Source: Brenneria rubrifaciens (GTDB taxonomy: Bacteria; Pseudomonadota; Gammaproteobacteria; Enterobacterales; Enterobacteriaceae). Taken from it: 64,000 nucleotides of DNA. Below are positions 49,661 to 60,533 of the stretch, in pieces. The position numbers and the translations under genes were made by a program. Position 1 is the first letter of the stretch. Each line of letters opens with the position of its first letter. Location: assembly GCF_005484945.1 (NCBI RefSeq), contig NZ_CP034035.1, positions 2,976,001-3,040,000 on the forward strand. The letters are read 5' to 3'. The notes below the pieces were generated by a model, which had not been told where the DNA came from, did no database searches, and was given only the letters and a program-made list of their open reading frames with translations.

Positions 49661-51274
49661 TCACCGGTGTCCACATCGAAAGGTTTTGTAATCCAGTTGA
49701 TATTTTTCCATTCTTAAACTCAGCGCACGGCGCGTCATATTCAGATGCGCCGCCGCCTGGGAAATATTCCCCTGATGGCGAGAAAGCGATTCGACAATAA
49801 TGTCATACTCGATTCTGGCCAACTGAGCCTCCAGCCCGGTTACGGCTTCGCCCAGCACCACGGGTTGAAGATTGATCGGTAAATGGTAGCTGTGGATCAC
49901 TCCTTCGTCCGCCAGTAAGACGGCCCGCTCCATCGTATTTTCCAGCTCCCGCACATTGCCCGGCCAGCTATAGTTCAAGAGCAAATTCAACGCCGGGGTA
50001 GCAATCGAAGGCACATCAACCCCCTGCTCTTTGGCAAAATGCGCGTTGAAGTGATCGGCCAGGATCAGGATATCGTTCCCGCGCTCACGCAACGGGGGAA
50101 TGGTGATGGGGAAAACATTCAGGCGATAGAACAGATCTTCGCGGAACGTCCCGCTGGCGACCATATCCTGCAAGTTGCGGTGCGTTGCCGCCAAAATACG
50201 CACATTCACCTTAAGGGTTTCGTTACTGCCCACCCGCTCAAAACAGCGCTCCTGTAATACCCGCAGCAATTTGGCTTGCGCCGAGGGCGTTAGTTCGCCG
50301 ATCTCGTCGAGGAAAATGGTTCCCCCGTCCGCCTCTTCAAAACGCCCGGCCCGGCGTGATAATGCGCCGGTAAACGCCCCTTTTTCATGACCGAACAGCT
50401 CGCTTTCAATCACGCCTTCAGGCAACGAGGAACAATTGAACTTCACGAACGGCCCATTGGCGCAGTGACTGTTATAGTGAATCGCACTCGCCACCCGCTC
50501 CTTGCCGACCCCGCTTTCACCCAGAATCAAAACGGTGGTGCGGGCATGGCTGACTTTTTCGATCAACTGATAAACGGACTGCATCACCCGCGAATTACCA
50601 ATAATGTTGGCGGGTTTGAATTTCTCCTGTAGCGCCTGCTTCAGTAGCGAATTTTGCTCCCTTAGCACCTTTTGGTGCGCCCTTTCCAGCAGGTGCAGCT
50701 CCACCGCCTGAGCGATAGTGGTGGCGATAATCCGCAAGACTTCCAAGTCCAGATACAGCAGTTGTTCATTGTTGTACAAGCGCTCGATACCGATCGTGCC
50801 CATCACTTTCATTCCGCGCATAATCGGCACGCAGATAAAGGAGAGATGACGATCTTCATACTTATCCCAGCTACCGGTACGATTCAAAAACCGGGGATCG
50901 TCGGCAATATGCGGCACAATGATCGGTTGTTTGGTTTCAACCACTTTCCCGGTAATCCCCTCACCGGGATAATAGACGCCCCGTTCGGCTTCCTCCGGCG
51001 ACAGGCCGAAACTTTCGTGAATAAAAATCTGGTCGCAACTCGCATCATAGAGCGTGATCATGGCACGGGTAACCTGAAGGTGCAGCTTCATCAGTTCCAA
51101 AACCAATTTTAATGTCTTGGATAACGATCCCTCCGCGCTGACGACCTTGCTGACCTCCGACAATAGCGGCAATAGCTCTGAACGGCACTCCCCCAACAAA
51201 CAGGTAAACGAAAGCGGTTTTAAAATATGCCGCCCTGAATTCGCCTCTGTCGTACTCTCTTTTCTGCGACTCAT
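49661..51274 (-). CDS. anfA: Sigma-54-dependent activator of Fe-only nitrogenase (AnfA)
   Basis: NifA-family enhancer-binding protein that activates anfHDGK with RpoN. The 537-residue protein has an N-terminal C-x4-C motif (C25 and C30 in FTCLLGEC), a GAF sensory domain (about 45-200), a central AAA+ domain (Walker A GESGVGKE, sigma-54-contacting GAFTGA, Walker B GGTIFLDEIGEL) and a Fis-type HTH (GNISQAAAHLNMTRRALSLR). ATG at 51274 with GGGGA upstream is chosen; the longer frame begins with TTG. Assigned AnfA from the adjacent anf structural genes and N-terminal cysteines; by sequence alone NifA or VnfA would be alternatives. It lies downstream of anfO on the same strand with its own likely promoter. 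Confidence 0.93.
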   Translation of the reverse strand: MSRRKESTTEANSGRHILKPLSFTCLLGECRSELLPLLSEVSKVVSAEGSLSKTLKLVLELMKLHLQVTRAMITLYDASCDQIFIHESFGLSPEEAERGVYYPGEGITGKVVETKQPIIVPHIADDPRFLNRTGSWDKYEDRHLSFICVPIMRGMKVMGTIGIERLYNNEQLLYLDLEVLRIIATTIAQAVELHLLERAHQKVLREQNSLLKQALQEKFKPANIIGNSRVMQSVYQLIEKVSHARTTVLILGESGVGKERVASAIHYNSHCANGPFVKFNCSSLPEGVIESELFGHEKGAFTGALSRRAGRFEEADGGTIFLDEIGELTPSAQAKLLRVLQERCFERVGSNETLKVNVRILAATHRNLQDMVASGTFREDLFYRLNVFPITIPPLRERGNDILILADHFNAHFAKEQGVDVPSIATPALNLLLNYSWPGNVRELENTMERAVLLADEGVIHSYHLPINLQPVVLGEAVTGLEAQLARIEYDIIVESLSRHQGNISQAAAHLNMTRRALSLRMEKYQLDYKTFRCGHR

Positions 51275-51390
51275 GGCTTTTTTCCCCGAAAGACACAACG
51301 GCTATCCCACCTGAATTCACGCCTGCTCGCCCGCACCACCGCCATATTTTGGCGTTACCGTGAACGGTCTGGATGAGGAACCAGAATCAT

Positions 51391-51406
51391 TGCAAAATAG
51401 AAGCCA
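51391..51406 (-). promoter_or_regulatory. Candidate sigma-54 promoter of anfA
   Basis: Minus strand TGGCTT-CTATT-TTGCA keeps the invariant GG and GC of the -24/-12 consensus at correct spacing, about 117 bp upstream of the anfA ATG. It would permit self-activation or NtrC control; untested. Confidence 0.5.
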
Positions 51407-51555
51407 CTTTCGTCGCGTGGGCAATGCGTTTTATTTAATTGATTTATAATAAATTTTTATTTAGTCCCCGAATCGGGAAGATAAAAGTGTTCTCAAGCGA
51501 ACACCTGCGTTGGCGTCTGTACGTTTTGGTACATTATGTTTCAAGGCCTACTGTT

Positions 51556-52179
51556 TCAGTCGATCGATCCTGCCGGAGCCGGGTGGAGGGTGGCGAGAAG
51601 ATAACCTTGAGGTTGGCGCTCAACCTCAATCGCCAGATTTAACGCCGGCAGTTTTTGCGCAAACCATTTTGGCAGGTGGTCGCAGATGATATTGATCCGG
51701 GTGAAGGCTTGCGTTTGCAAAAAAGGCAACAACAGTTGTTTCGACGTCAACCCGGCATCGCTTGCCAACGCCGACATCAGATTAATGTGATACTCGCCGT
51801 CATCCATCCCTGGCTGAATAAACGCCTGCTGCACGGAAACCCGCTCCGGGCGACCTTGCCCCACCGCGCCGCGAATGGCGGTCAGACAGGCCTCCGGCGC
51901 GCCGCGACATCGCCACATGGCGATCCCCATCCCGTCAAACCAGGCAAGCAGCGCGCCATGTATGTCCTGCGCGACAAAGTGCCGACACGCCGCAAGCTCA
52001 GCCAGCATCGCGAGCGTCCGGGTACGGATTTCCGCCAAGCCCATATCCTGACAAAGCGCATAAGGAATGTCTTTGACCGGCTGCCAATGATTGCCGCAAT
52101 GGGCAAAGACGCGCACCACGCCGGGGGTGAATAACGGGGCGATTTCACCCTGCGAGTCGACAAAAACGGCAATTTTCAT
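51556..52179 (-). CDS. anfO: Fe-only nitrogenase accessory protein AnfO
   Basis: A 207-residue cytoplasmic protein found only with Fe-only nitrogenase clusters. It opens MKIAVFVDSQGEIAPLFTPG and has ACRHFVAQDIHGALLAWFDG in the middle, a layout like nitrogenase accessory proteins that handle cofactor or reductase; a C-terminal helical part follows. The precise function is not established. Two tandem ATGs occur; the second (52179) is better spaced from AGGAG. 15 bp after the preceding gene, so part of the anfH operon. Confidence 0.85.
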   Translation of the reverse strand: MKIAVFVDSQGEIAPLFTPGVVRVFAHCGNHWQPVKDIPYALCQDMGLAEIRTRTLAMLAELAACRHFVAQDIHGALLAWFDGMGIAMWRCRGAPEACLTAIRGAVGQGRPERVSVQQAFIQPGMDDGEYHINLMSALASDAGLTSKQLLLPFLQTQAFTRINIICDHLPKWFAQKLPALNLAIEVERQPQGYLLATLHPAPAGSID

Positions 52180-52197
52180 CATTGGCTCCTGTGTCTC

Positions 52198-52692
52198 TCA
52201 GTATCCGTGCTTCTTTCCTTTCAGCGAAAGAATATTAATGCGGATGACCTGTGTGGCTTTGAGGTTGGCGGCCGGGAAACCAGATGGCCGCGTCGTAAAG
52301 CGCTCCACAATGCGGCTCAGCGCCGTTATTTTTTCTTCTTCATCTTCGATAAAGACGGCTTCGCCGAGACCGATCACCGTACGGTGACGGGCCTCGAAAT
52401 TACACACCATCGCATCGTCAATCACGCCCTGATCGACGGATATCACGAAACAGACCTTGTTATTGCGTTTCATGATCTCGATTTTGGTCCCGCTTCTTGC
52501 CGAATGAAAATAGAGCGCCTGTCCATCCCAGGCGTAAAACACCGGAACGACAAAAGGAATATCGTCACTGGACAACCCCAGGTACATCACCCTGGCAGCC
52601 TGAATAATCTGTTCGATTTCCCGCGCATCGGTAATTTCCCGGTCATCCCGGCGCATGTCCCCGTGCGGAGGGTGTTTTCCTGTCACTATCAT
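52198..52692 (-). CDS. Pyridoxamine 5'-phosphate oxidase-fold protein
   Basis: A 164-residue flavin- or heme-binding-type split-barrel protein. MRRDDREITDAREIEQI is the typical start of the PNPOx-like family, followed by FVVPVFYAWDGQALYFHSA, KVCFVISVDQG and VIGLGEAVFI strands. ATG at 52692 follows GGGAG. It lies in the anf operon, 12 bp after the HEPN-like gene. From memory, a PNPOx-fold oxidase (Anf3) is known from Azotobacter anf clusters, which suggests oxygen protection or electron handling. Orthology to Anf3 is not shown here. Confidence 0.8.
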   Translation of the reverse strand: MIVTGKHPPHGDMRRDDREITDAREIEQIIQAARVMYLGLSSDDIPFVVPVFYAWDGQALYFHSARSGTKIEIMKRNNKVCFVISVDQGVIDDAMVCNFEARHRTVIGLGEAVFIEDEEEKITALSRIVERFTTRPSGFPAANLKATQVIRINILSLKGKKHGY

Positions 52693-52704
52693 GCTAACTC
52701 CCGG

Positions 52705-53103
52705 TTATTCCGCCGCATCCAGCAGGGCTGAAAGCACATGGCAGATAGTCAAAATCGCCTCTTTGTCTGCGATGCCGGGCGTGCCGTGGTGGTAATTATC
52801 CACCGAGCAAATGCCGAAGATGCTGTCCAGATGACGAATTCCCTCGCATAGCGCTTCAGGCAACGGCATCAACTCCGCCACGGCCGCCAGCAGGCTGGTA
52901 TAATTATGGTTAAACGGCATCGTTCCATGCCGCGCGCACAGCGCGATCAAATAGTTTTCAACCGCTATCGCCGCCACGTTAAATACCAGACTGGGCGACT
53001 GTTGCTGTTCAGCAAACAGCACCGCCCGCCGGTGATAGCTCTGCGCATCCTGACGACAGCGCGTAAACCGCTCTTCATCCTTCTCAAAAAGATATGTCGA
53101 CAT
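52705..53103 (-). CDS. Small HEPN-like protein in the anf operon
   Basis: A 132-residue all-helical cytoplasmic protein. The segment SLVFNVAAIAVENYLIALCA followed by HNYTSLLAAVAELM resembles the HEPN helical fold. The canonical R-x4-6-H nuclease motif is absent (an Arg and a His are spaced eight apart in RHGTMPFNH), so nuclease activity is not implied. The start is ATG at 53103; the longer frame begins with TTG. It sits 85 bp after anfK and before the PNPOx gene, the place where AnfR/Anf2 accessory genes occur in other clusters. Identity with those is inferred from position only. Confidence 0.7.
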   Translation of the reverse strand: MSTYLFEKDEERFTRCRQDAQSYHRRAVLFAEQQQSPSLVFNVAAIAVENYLIALCARHGTMPFNHNYTSLLAAVAELMPLPEALCEGIRHLDSIFGICSVDNYHHGTPGIADKEAILTICHVLSALLDAAE

Positions 53104-53188
53104 GGCAAGATCCCGCTCAGGCAAAACATCACGGAGCCTTGTCCGGCAATCAACGACCGGGCAAGATCGATTTTTACTGAAAACGCCG

Positions 53189-54577
53189 TTACCAGACGTT
53201 CAGAATCCACTCTTTATTTTTCTTGTACTCCATATCCGTAAACAGGGCGTTGGCCATCTGCTCCGCCAGCCAGGTCGCCCCCGCGTAGCCGACCACAGGA
53301 TAACGATACAACCCGGCGCGGTCATAGGTCGGAAACCCCACCCTGACCATGGGGATCTGGTTATCAATCGCGGTAAACCGCCCTTTGGAATGACCAAGAA
53401 TCAGATCCAGTTCCAGCGACTGCTGAGTAATGCGATTTTCCAGCTCCCACAGATCGGCGTTGGTGACAATCTCCATGCCGAAACTCACTTTTTCCTGCAA
53501 CGCCGTCACTCTGGGATCGCTGCCGTAGCTGGCGTTGTCATCCCCCAGCAGCAGCAGTACGGGCTTCATTTCCAAATCCAGACAAAACTCCGCCAGGCCA
53601 ATCACCAGATCGGGATTACCGTAAATAGCCACTTTTTTATCCGCAAGGAACATATGAACCAGATCGGTGAGCGCATCGATGGCAATCCCCCGCTCGCGCA
53701 CCAGTGAAGGCGGGATCGGTTTACCCGTCATTTTTTTCAGGTTCTGCAAAAAGGTATCCGTATTGCGAATACCAATGGGCGAAGGCCCGATGAGGGCCGG
53801 GACATTAAACGTCTCTTCCAGATAGCCGGCCGCTTTTGCGCCTTCGTATCGATTCAGTACGAGAGTGCCAAGCGCGTTGGCCGTACTGGTCAGATCCTCG
53901 ATGGTGGTATTGCCGTGTGATACCGTATTGCCGGAAGGCATCAGCGGCGAGTCAAACGCCTCGATTTCAAACAGCACCGTTGCATCAATGTCCATTTCCG
54001 TCAGCAAATGTTTAATGGCCGTCACGTCGCCGGGATTGGCCCAGCCGGTAATCACATTCAGCTTGCCGTTTGGCTCCCCTTTTTTGGCGAAGTATTTGAT
54101 GAAATCTCTTACCGCCACGTCATAGCCGCTGACCATGCTGCCGACAAAACTGGGGGAATGGATTGGAATAAGATGGATCTCGCGATCGGCGAACTTCTCC
54201 TTTAACAGTCCCTCGTTCAGCTTGATCACCACCCCGTCCACATCGTCGCCGATCACTTCGGTGGAACAGGTGGTGATGATGGGGATCACCTTCACATGGG
54301 GATAACGCATCAGCAACACATCCACTGCCTGCTCCACGCGATCCAGCGCACCGAAAACCGCCCCGTCCTCGTGGACGGAAGACGAGGCAATTTCAAAACT
54401 TTCCTTCAGGTGCTGGGAGATCAGCAAACGGACAAACATGACGCATCCCTGCCCGCCATGTACGATCCCGATACAGTCTTTAATGCCGATACTGGCGTAC
54501 TGCGCCCCGGCTGGCTGGCAGGTAAAGATCGGATTGATCACGCCGGCGCGATCTTTGGCTTTCAATTCACAAGACAT
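53189..54577 (-). CDS. anfK: Fe-only nitrogenase FeFe protein beta chain
   Basis: Beta subunit of the heterohexameric FeFe protein. The 462-residue protein provides half the P-cluster ligands: C20 (NPIFTCQPAG), C45 (GGQGCVMFVR) and C104 (TTCSTEVIGDD). The C-terminus KNKEWILNVW is characteristic. It is short at the N-terminus compared with NifK, as expected for AnfK. The start is ATG at 54577 with AGAGGTG upstream; a GTG three codons earlier is less likely. It begins 12 bp after anfG. Confidence 0.96.
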   Translation of the reverse strand: MSCELKAKDRAGVINPIFTCQPAGAQYASIGIKDCIGIVHGGQGCVMFVRLLISQHLKESFEIASSSVHEDGAVFGALDRVEQAVDVLLMRYPHVKVIPIITTCSTEVIGDDVDGVVIKLNEGLLKEKFADREIHLIPIHSPSFVGSMVSGYDVAVRDFIKYFAKKGEPNGKLNVITGWANPGDVTAIKHLLTEMDIDATVLFEIEAFDSPLMPSGNTVSHGNTTIEDLTSTANALGTLVLNRYEGAKAAGYLEETFNVPALIGPSPIGIRNTDTFLQNLKKMTGKPIPPSLVRERGIAIDALTDLVHMFLADKKVAIYGNPDLVIGLAEFCLDLEMKPVLLLLGDDNASYGSDPRVTALQEKVSFGMEIVTNADLWELENRITQQSLELDLILGHSKGRFTAIDNQIPMVRVGFPTYDRAGLYRYPVVGYAGATWLAEQMANALFTDMEYKKNKEWILNVW

Positions 54578-54589
54578 ATCAGGCACCTC

Positions 54590-54940
54590 TTAATAACGTT
54601 GGTCGGTGAGCTCTGCGTTCAGCGACCCGGTGATCGTCAAATAATCCATCCGCTCATGCAGTGCCTTCATCAGCACACGAATCGCGTCGTGATCCATGTC
54701 GTTAAGCCAGGGGAAACGCGATCGGTACGCATCCGCCAGCACCACCGCGTCCACCCAATAGCAGCGATCGGCCGGGGTGCTCAGATCCACCGGCTCATCG
54801 CACAGCAGTTGCTGCGTTTTCAGCAAAATACCGGCGTTTTGCTTTTCGCGATCCCATGCCCTGGAGTGGAACTGCCAGAGGCAGTTCTTCATGATGTAGT
54901 CCACCAGCGCGTCAACCTTCGTCTCATTTGGATTGCTCAT
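54590..54940 (-). CDS. anfG: Fe-only nitrogenase delta subunit
   Basis: Delta subunit of the alternative nitrogenase, which has no counterpart in the molybdenum enzyme. The 116-residue protein has the family pattern [33 protein letters not shown] and [18 protein letters not shown]. Its presence between anfD and anfK is diagnostic of an alternative nitrogenase (Anf or Vnf). It is 9 bp after anfD and slightly shorter than some homologues. Confidence 0.95.
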   Translation of the reverse strand: MSNPNETKVDALVDYIMKNCLWQFHSRAWDREKQNAGILLKTQQLLCDEPVDLSTPADRCYWVDAVVLADAYRSRFPWLNDMDHDAIRVLMKALHERMDYLTITGSLNAELTDQRY

Positions 54941-54949
54941 AACGCCCCC

Positions 54950-56536
<1,587 letters not shown>

Positions 56537-56592
56537 CTAAATGAAAATCATCAATAAAGCCGCATGCGGCATTTATTCAGAACAACGAACGA

Positions 56593-57444
<852 letters not shown>

Positions 57445-57487
57445 TTAAAAAGCCATGCATTCTGGTTTCAATGTTCAAAACCCATAG

Positions 57488-57503
57488 AGCAAAGGTTGTG
57501 CCA
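57488..57503 (-). promoter_or_regulatory. Sigma-54 promoter of the anfHDGK operon
   Basis: On the minus strand TGGCAC-AACCT-TTGCT is a perfect -24/-12 element (GG at -24, GC at -12). It predicts a start near 57478 and a leader of about 58 nt before anfH. Its quality and position indicate RpoN- and AnfA-dependent expression. Confidence 0.92.
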
Positions 57504-57511
57504 GCGCTGGC
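57500..57511. promoter_or_regulatory. Palindrome overlapping the -24 element
   Basis: GCCAGCGCTGGC is a perfect 12-bp palindrome whose left end overlaps the sigma-54 -24 box, a position where a repressor could block RNA polymerase. Function inferred only. Confidence 0.4.
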
Positions 57512-57546
57512 GTTATGATGAATACAATGAAAGGGAGCATGAGTCA

Positions 57547-57578
57547 GCGCTTGATAAATATGATCATTTATCAAGCGC
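57547..57578. repeat. Perfect 13-bp inverted repeat upstream of anfH
   Basis: GCGCTTGATAAAT and ATTTATCAAGCGC flank a 6-nt centre, about 84 bp before the predicted anfH start. No T run follows on either strand, so it is more likely a protein site or cruciform than a terminator. Confidence 0.6.
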
Positions 57579-57637
57579 GCGCATTAAAAAAGCCGACAAT
57601 GGCAAAGCATAACGCGGCGATCCACGGTTATTCACAA

Positions 57638-57666
57638 TACGATTTGGTTCACGCAGGTACGATTTT
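57638..57666. promoter_or_regulatory. Candidate AnfA upstream activator sequence
   Basis: TACGATTT occurs twice as direct repeats 20 bp apart (two helical turns), 160-185 bp upstream of the predicted start. This spacing fits enhancer sites of sigma-54 activators. The sequence has not been compared with known AnfA sites. Confidence 0.35.
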
Positions 57667-57823
57667 ATCGGCGATCGTTCCTGAATGTCATATCCCTGAA
57701 TAATTCGCGTTGCTGGCAGGCGGCGACGCAACGCATCCCCTGAAGCGGACACCAGTAAACAATGGGATGAGCGAGCGAAGCCAACGCGCAGGCCACTTGA
57801 AGGATGAAGGGGATAGACCGGGT

Positions 57824-58528
57824 TTATTGGGCCGTCTCACACTGCGTCAGCCAATTATCCATCATGCGATAGGCTGCATCGGCCAGTTCCGCGCAGTGAC
57901 GCTCCGCCTGTTCCCGTAATAAACGCGGATCGATGCCTGCCTGTCCCAGTTCACAGGCGTGCCCCACCAGCCAGTAGGCAAGATTTCTGGGGGAGACTTC
58001 CAGATGAAACTGCAACCCCAACGCATAATCGCCAATCGCAAACGCCTGATGCGGGCAAACGGAGGTTCCGGCCAGCAGTTGCGCCTGGTCGGGAACCTCG
58101 AACCGATCGCCGTGCCAGTGCAGAACCGCCTTGCCATCCAGTGCGGATAGCGCCGAGCGCGCTCCGGCGGGCGTGAGCGTCAAAGGGCTAAAGCCGATTT
58201 CTTTGACGCCCATTGGCGCCACGCGCTTACCCAGCGCCCGGGCCATCAGTTGCGCCCCCAGGCAAATCCCCAGCACAGGCTTTTTACTCTCCAGCCGCTG
58301 ACGGATCAGGTCCAACTCCGCGACTAAAAAGGGGTACGTCTCATGATCGAACGCGCCAATCGGCCCGCCCAATACCACCAGCAAATCGTAATCAACGAGG
58401 TCGACCGTCGACAGATCGTCCACCGCCGGATCAAGATAACGGCAGAGGTAGCCGCGTTTGTGTAAGAATGCTTCCAGAATGCCCAAATCTTCAAAGTGAA
58501 CATGACGCAACGCCAGCGCAGTTTTCAT
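57824..58528 (-). CDS. Class I glutamine amidotransferase family protein
   Basis: A 234-residue free-standing amidotransferase-like protein of the GMP-synthase-related type. It has LLVVLGGPIGAFDHETYPFL, the nucleophile C89 in LGICLGAQLMARALG, and the His175/Glu177 pair in LQFHLEVSP, so the catalytic triad is intact. Its acceptor is unknown; relatives act on gamma-glutamyl compounds or are uncharacterised. It reads toward anfH on the same strand, 400 bp away, and could contribute read-through. It is outside the recognisable anf set. Confidence 0.85.
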   Translation of the reverse strand: MKTALALRHVHFEDLGILEAFLHKRGYLCRYLDPAVDDLSTVDLVDYDLLVVLGGPIGAFDHETYPFLVAELDLIRQRLESKKPVLGICLGAQLMARALGKRVAPMGVKEIGFSPLTLTPAGARSALSALDGKAVLHWHGDRFEVPDQAQLLAGTSVCPHQAFAIGDYALGLQFHLEVSPRNLAYWLVGHACELGQAGIDPRLLREQAERHCAELADAAYRMMDNWLTQCETAQ

Positions 58529-58931
58529 CCGCTATTCTCCCAGGGGAAACCGGCCCGGCCGCCACACTCGGAGGTCGGTTTATTTGACCGGCATGTCTAT
58601 TGGTTTGCCATCCGATATTGCCAGAACCGGCTATCTCTTTTAAATAACGATTTCAGGAACAGCGCAACAATGCGCTTAGCGCCCATCCCACGGCTGGCCC
58701 AGGCGCAGAATCCCTAACCGGCGGACAGGGAACCCGATCGTGCCGGCTTTTCCGATTTACCATATATTTTTAATTTTATCTTTGTCTTACCGTCATCAAG
58801 TATGCTTCCACAGAAGTAACCTCGTATTTTCTGTTTTATTCACCGCCTCGGAAACAACGCAACGTTTAACGGGTCGGCAAGTTTACGACTGTTGTCGCTT
58901 TAATGCTGCACACACAAGGAAAAGGGAAACG
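58529..58931. other. Divergent region between amidotransferase and chemoreceptor
   Basis: 403 bp with no gene; a 64-codon in-frame extension of the receptor (from 58740) is judged non-coding. It should hold promoters for both flanking genes, but none was recognised with confidence. Confidence 0.4.
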
Positions 58932-60488
58932 ATGGGCCTGAAAAATATCTCTATTCGCACCGGATTACTGACATTATTGTTATTAGCAACCCTGCTGCTG
59001 CTTATCGTCAGCGGTATGGGCATTCTGGCGATTAAAAAGGACAAGGAAGCGCTGCTGGCGCTGAACCAAATTCAGGGAACCGAGCTCAGTAGCCTGATGA
59101 ACGGATATAATCTCACGCTCAGGGCCAGAGCATCGGCAACGCTGGCCGTCAGAAAAATTGAAATGGGCCGGCTTGAAGAGGGCACGCAGGAAACAGGGAT
59201 CGTGGAAAAAAATCTGCGCCAGTCCCAACAGGAAATCACTCACGTGATGGCCTCCGTCAAGCCGGATACCCAAAGATTCGGGCTAGCGCAGGACGTACAA
59301 AAAACCTATCAGGCCTACCTCGACCAGGGTATGACGCCGATGCTGAACGCTCTGCAAAAACAATACACCGACGAATATTACGACGTGCTCGAAAAGCAGC
59401 TCGGCCCGTTGAGCGATGCTTTCGATCAATCCATTCAGGCTTTCCGGATGCATGCGCAACAACTCTCCGAACAGCGGCTCGCGCTCGCGGAACACAATGA
59501 ACGATTGATGCTGCTGCTGATCGCGATTTCCTGTCTGCTGTCGGTCGCGCTGGCCGGCCTTGCCTGGCTAGCGCTGCGGCACATGCTGTTAAAACCGCTG
59601 GATTTCGCCATTGAGCAACTGGAGCGCGTCGCCACGGGCGATCTGACGCATCGCCTGATGCTGGGCGGCAGTAATGAATTGGGGCGGCTTAACGACGCCA
59701 TCGGCCGTATGCAAGGGGCGCTGTTGGACTCCGTCAGCCAGGTGCGTGACGCCAGCACCCAGATCGACCATGCCAGCCACGCACTCTTTGAAAGCAATAT
59801 CCATCTTTCCCAGCGAACTGAAGAGTCCGCCGCGTCGCTGGAGCAAACCGCGGCCAGCATGGAGCAACTGAGCGCAACCGTGAAAAACAACGCCGAACAT
59901 GCGGAATTGGCGCATCAGATCGCCAATTCCGCAGCGGATACCAGCAGTCTCAGCAGTGAATCCGTCGGTAATGTCATTGAAAAAATGCACGAAATCGACG
60001 CCAGCGCCAAACGGATTAATGACATTCTCGGCATGATTGACGGCATCGCCTTCCAGACCAATATTCTGGCGCTGAACGCTTCGGTGGAATCGGCCCGCGC
60101 GGGCGAACAGGGCCGGGGATTCGCCGTCGTCGCCGGCGAGGTCCGCAATCTGGCGCAGCACAGCGCACAGGCCGCCAAAGAGATCCGCGCCCTGATCGCT
60201 GATTCGCAAACACGCATTTCAGAAGGGCTAAATCTGGCTGCGCGCGCAGGCGAAACCATGAACGAAATGGATGAGGCGATCACCCAGATCACGCAATTGA
60301 TGAAAAATATCTCCAGTGCGACACAAGAGCAGCACCGGGGCATTGAACAGGTCAATATCGCCTTCACCCAAATCGACAAAGCGGCGCAGCAAAATACGCA
60401 ACTGGTGAAATCGTTTTCAACCACCACCCAATCGCTGGAAGAACAATCCCGGCAACTCATGCGTTCAATGGCGGTATTTCAGGTGTAA
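58932..60488 (+). CDS. Methyl-accepting chemotaxis protein
   Basis: Second chemoreceptor, 518 residues. It has TM1 (about 12-34, LLTLLLLATLLLLIVSGMG), a four-helix periplasmic domain, TM2 (about 192-212), HAMP (LLKPLDFAIEQLERVATGDL), and the signalling coiled coil with [20 protein letters not shown] at the tip. That tip has ASVESA where the other receptor in this window has AAVEAA. No C-terminal NWETF pentapeptide. The ATG at 58932 follows AAGGGAAACG. It is paralogous to the receptor at 25471-27057; ligand unknown. Confidence 0.93.
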   Translation: MGLKNISIRTGLLTLLLLATLLLLIVSGMGILAIKKDKEALLALNQIQGTELSSLMNGYNLTLRARASATLAVRKIEMGRLEEGTQETGIVEKNLRQSQQEITHVMASVKPDTQRFGLAQDVQKTYQAYLDQGMTPMLNALQKQYTDEYYDVLEKQLGPLSDAFDQSIQAFRMHAQQLSEQRLALAEHNERLMLLLIAISCLLSVALAGLAWLALRHMLLKPLDFAIEQLERVATGDLTHRLMLGGSNELGRLNDAIGRMQGALLDSVSQVRDASTQIDHASHALFESNIHLSQRTEESAASLEQTAASMEQLSATVKNNAEHAELAHQIANSAADTSSLSSESVGNVIEKMHEIDASAKRINDILGMIDGIAFQTNILALNASVESARAGEQGRGFAVVAGEVRNLAQHSAQAAKEIRALIADSQTRISEGLNLAARAGETMNEMDEAITQITQLMKNISSATQEQHRGIEQVNIAFTQIDKAAQQNTQLVKSFSTTTQSLEEQSRQLMRSMAVFQV

Positions 60489-60498
60489 CTATCCCTAA

Positions 60499-60533
60499 TC
60501 CGGAAGCATTCGGGAAATGCTTCCGGATGTTTT
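60499..60533 (+). terminator. Terminator of the chemoreceptor gene
   Basis: TCCGGAAGCATT-CGGGA-AATGCTTCCGGA, a perfect 12-bp stem followed by TGTTTT, 10 bp past the stop. Confidence 0.85.

Noticed and set aside
49452..49676. 74-codon ORF at the nsrR-anfA junction
   Set aside because: Overlaps the anfA end, is rich in Arg and Cys without any domain, and has no ribosome site.
57547..57578. Terminator for the amidotransferase gene
   Set aside because: The stem is perfect but no T run follows on either strand.
57515..57703. 62-codon plus-strand ORF in the anfH control region
   Set aside because: It covers the inverted repeat and the candidate activator sites and shows no protein-like features.
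58740..58931. N-terminal extension of the second chemoreceptor
   Set aside because: The receptor's first membrane helix and a strong ribosome site fit the ATG at 58932; the extension lacks homology.
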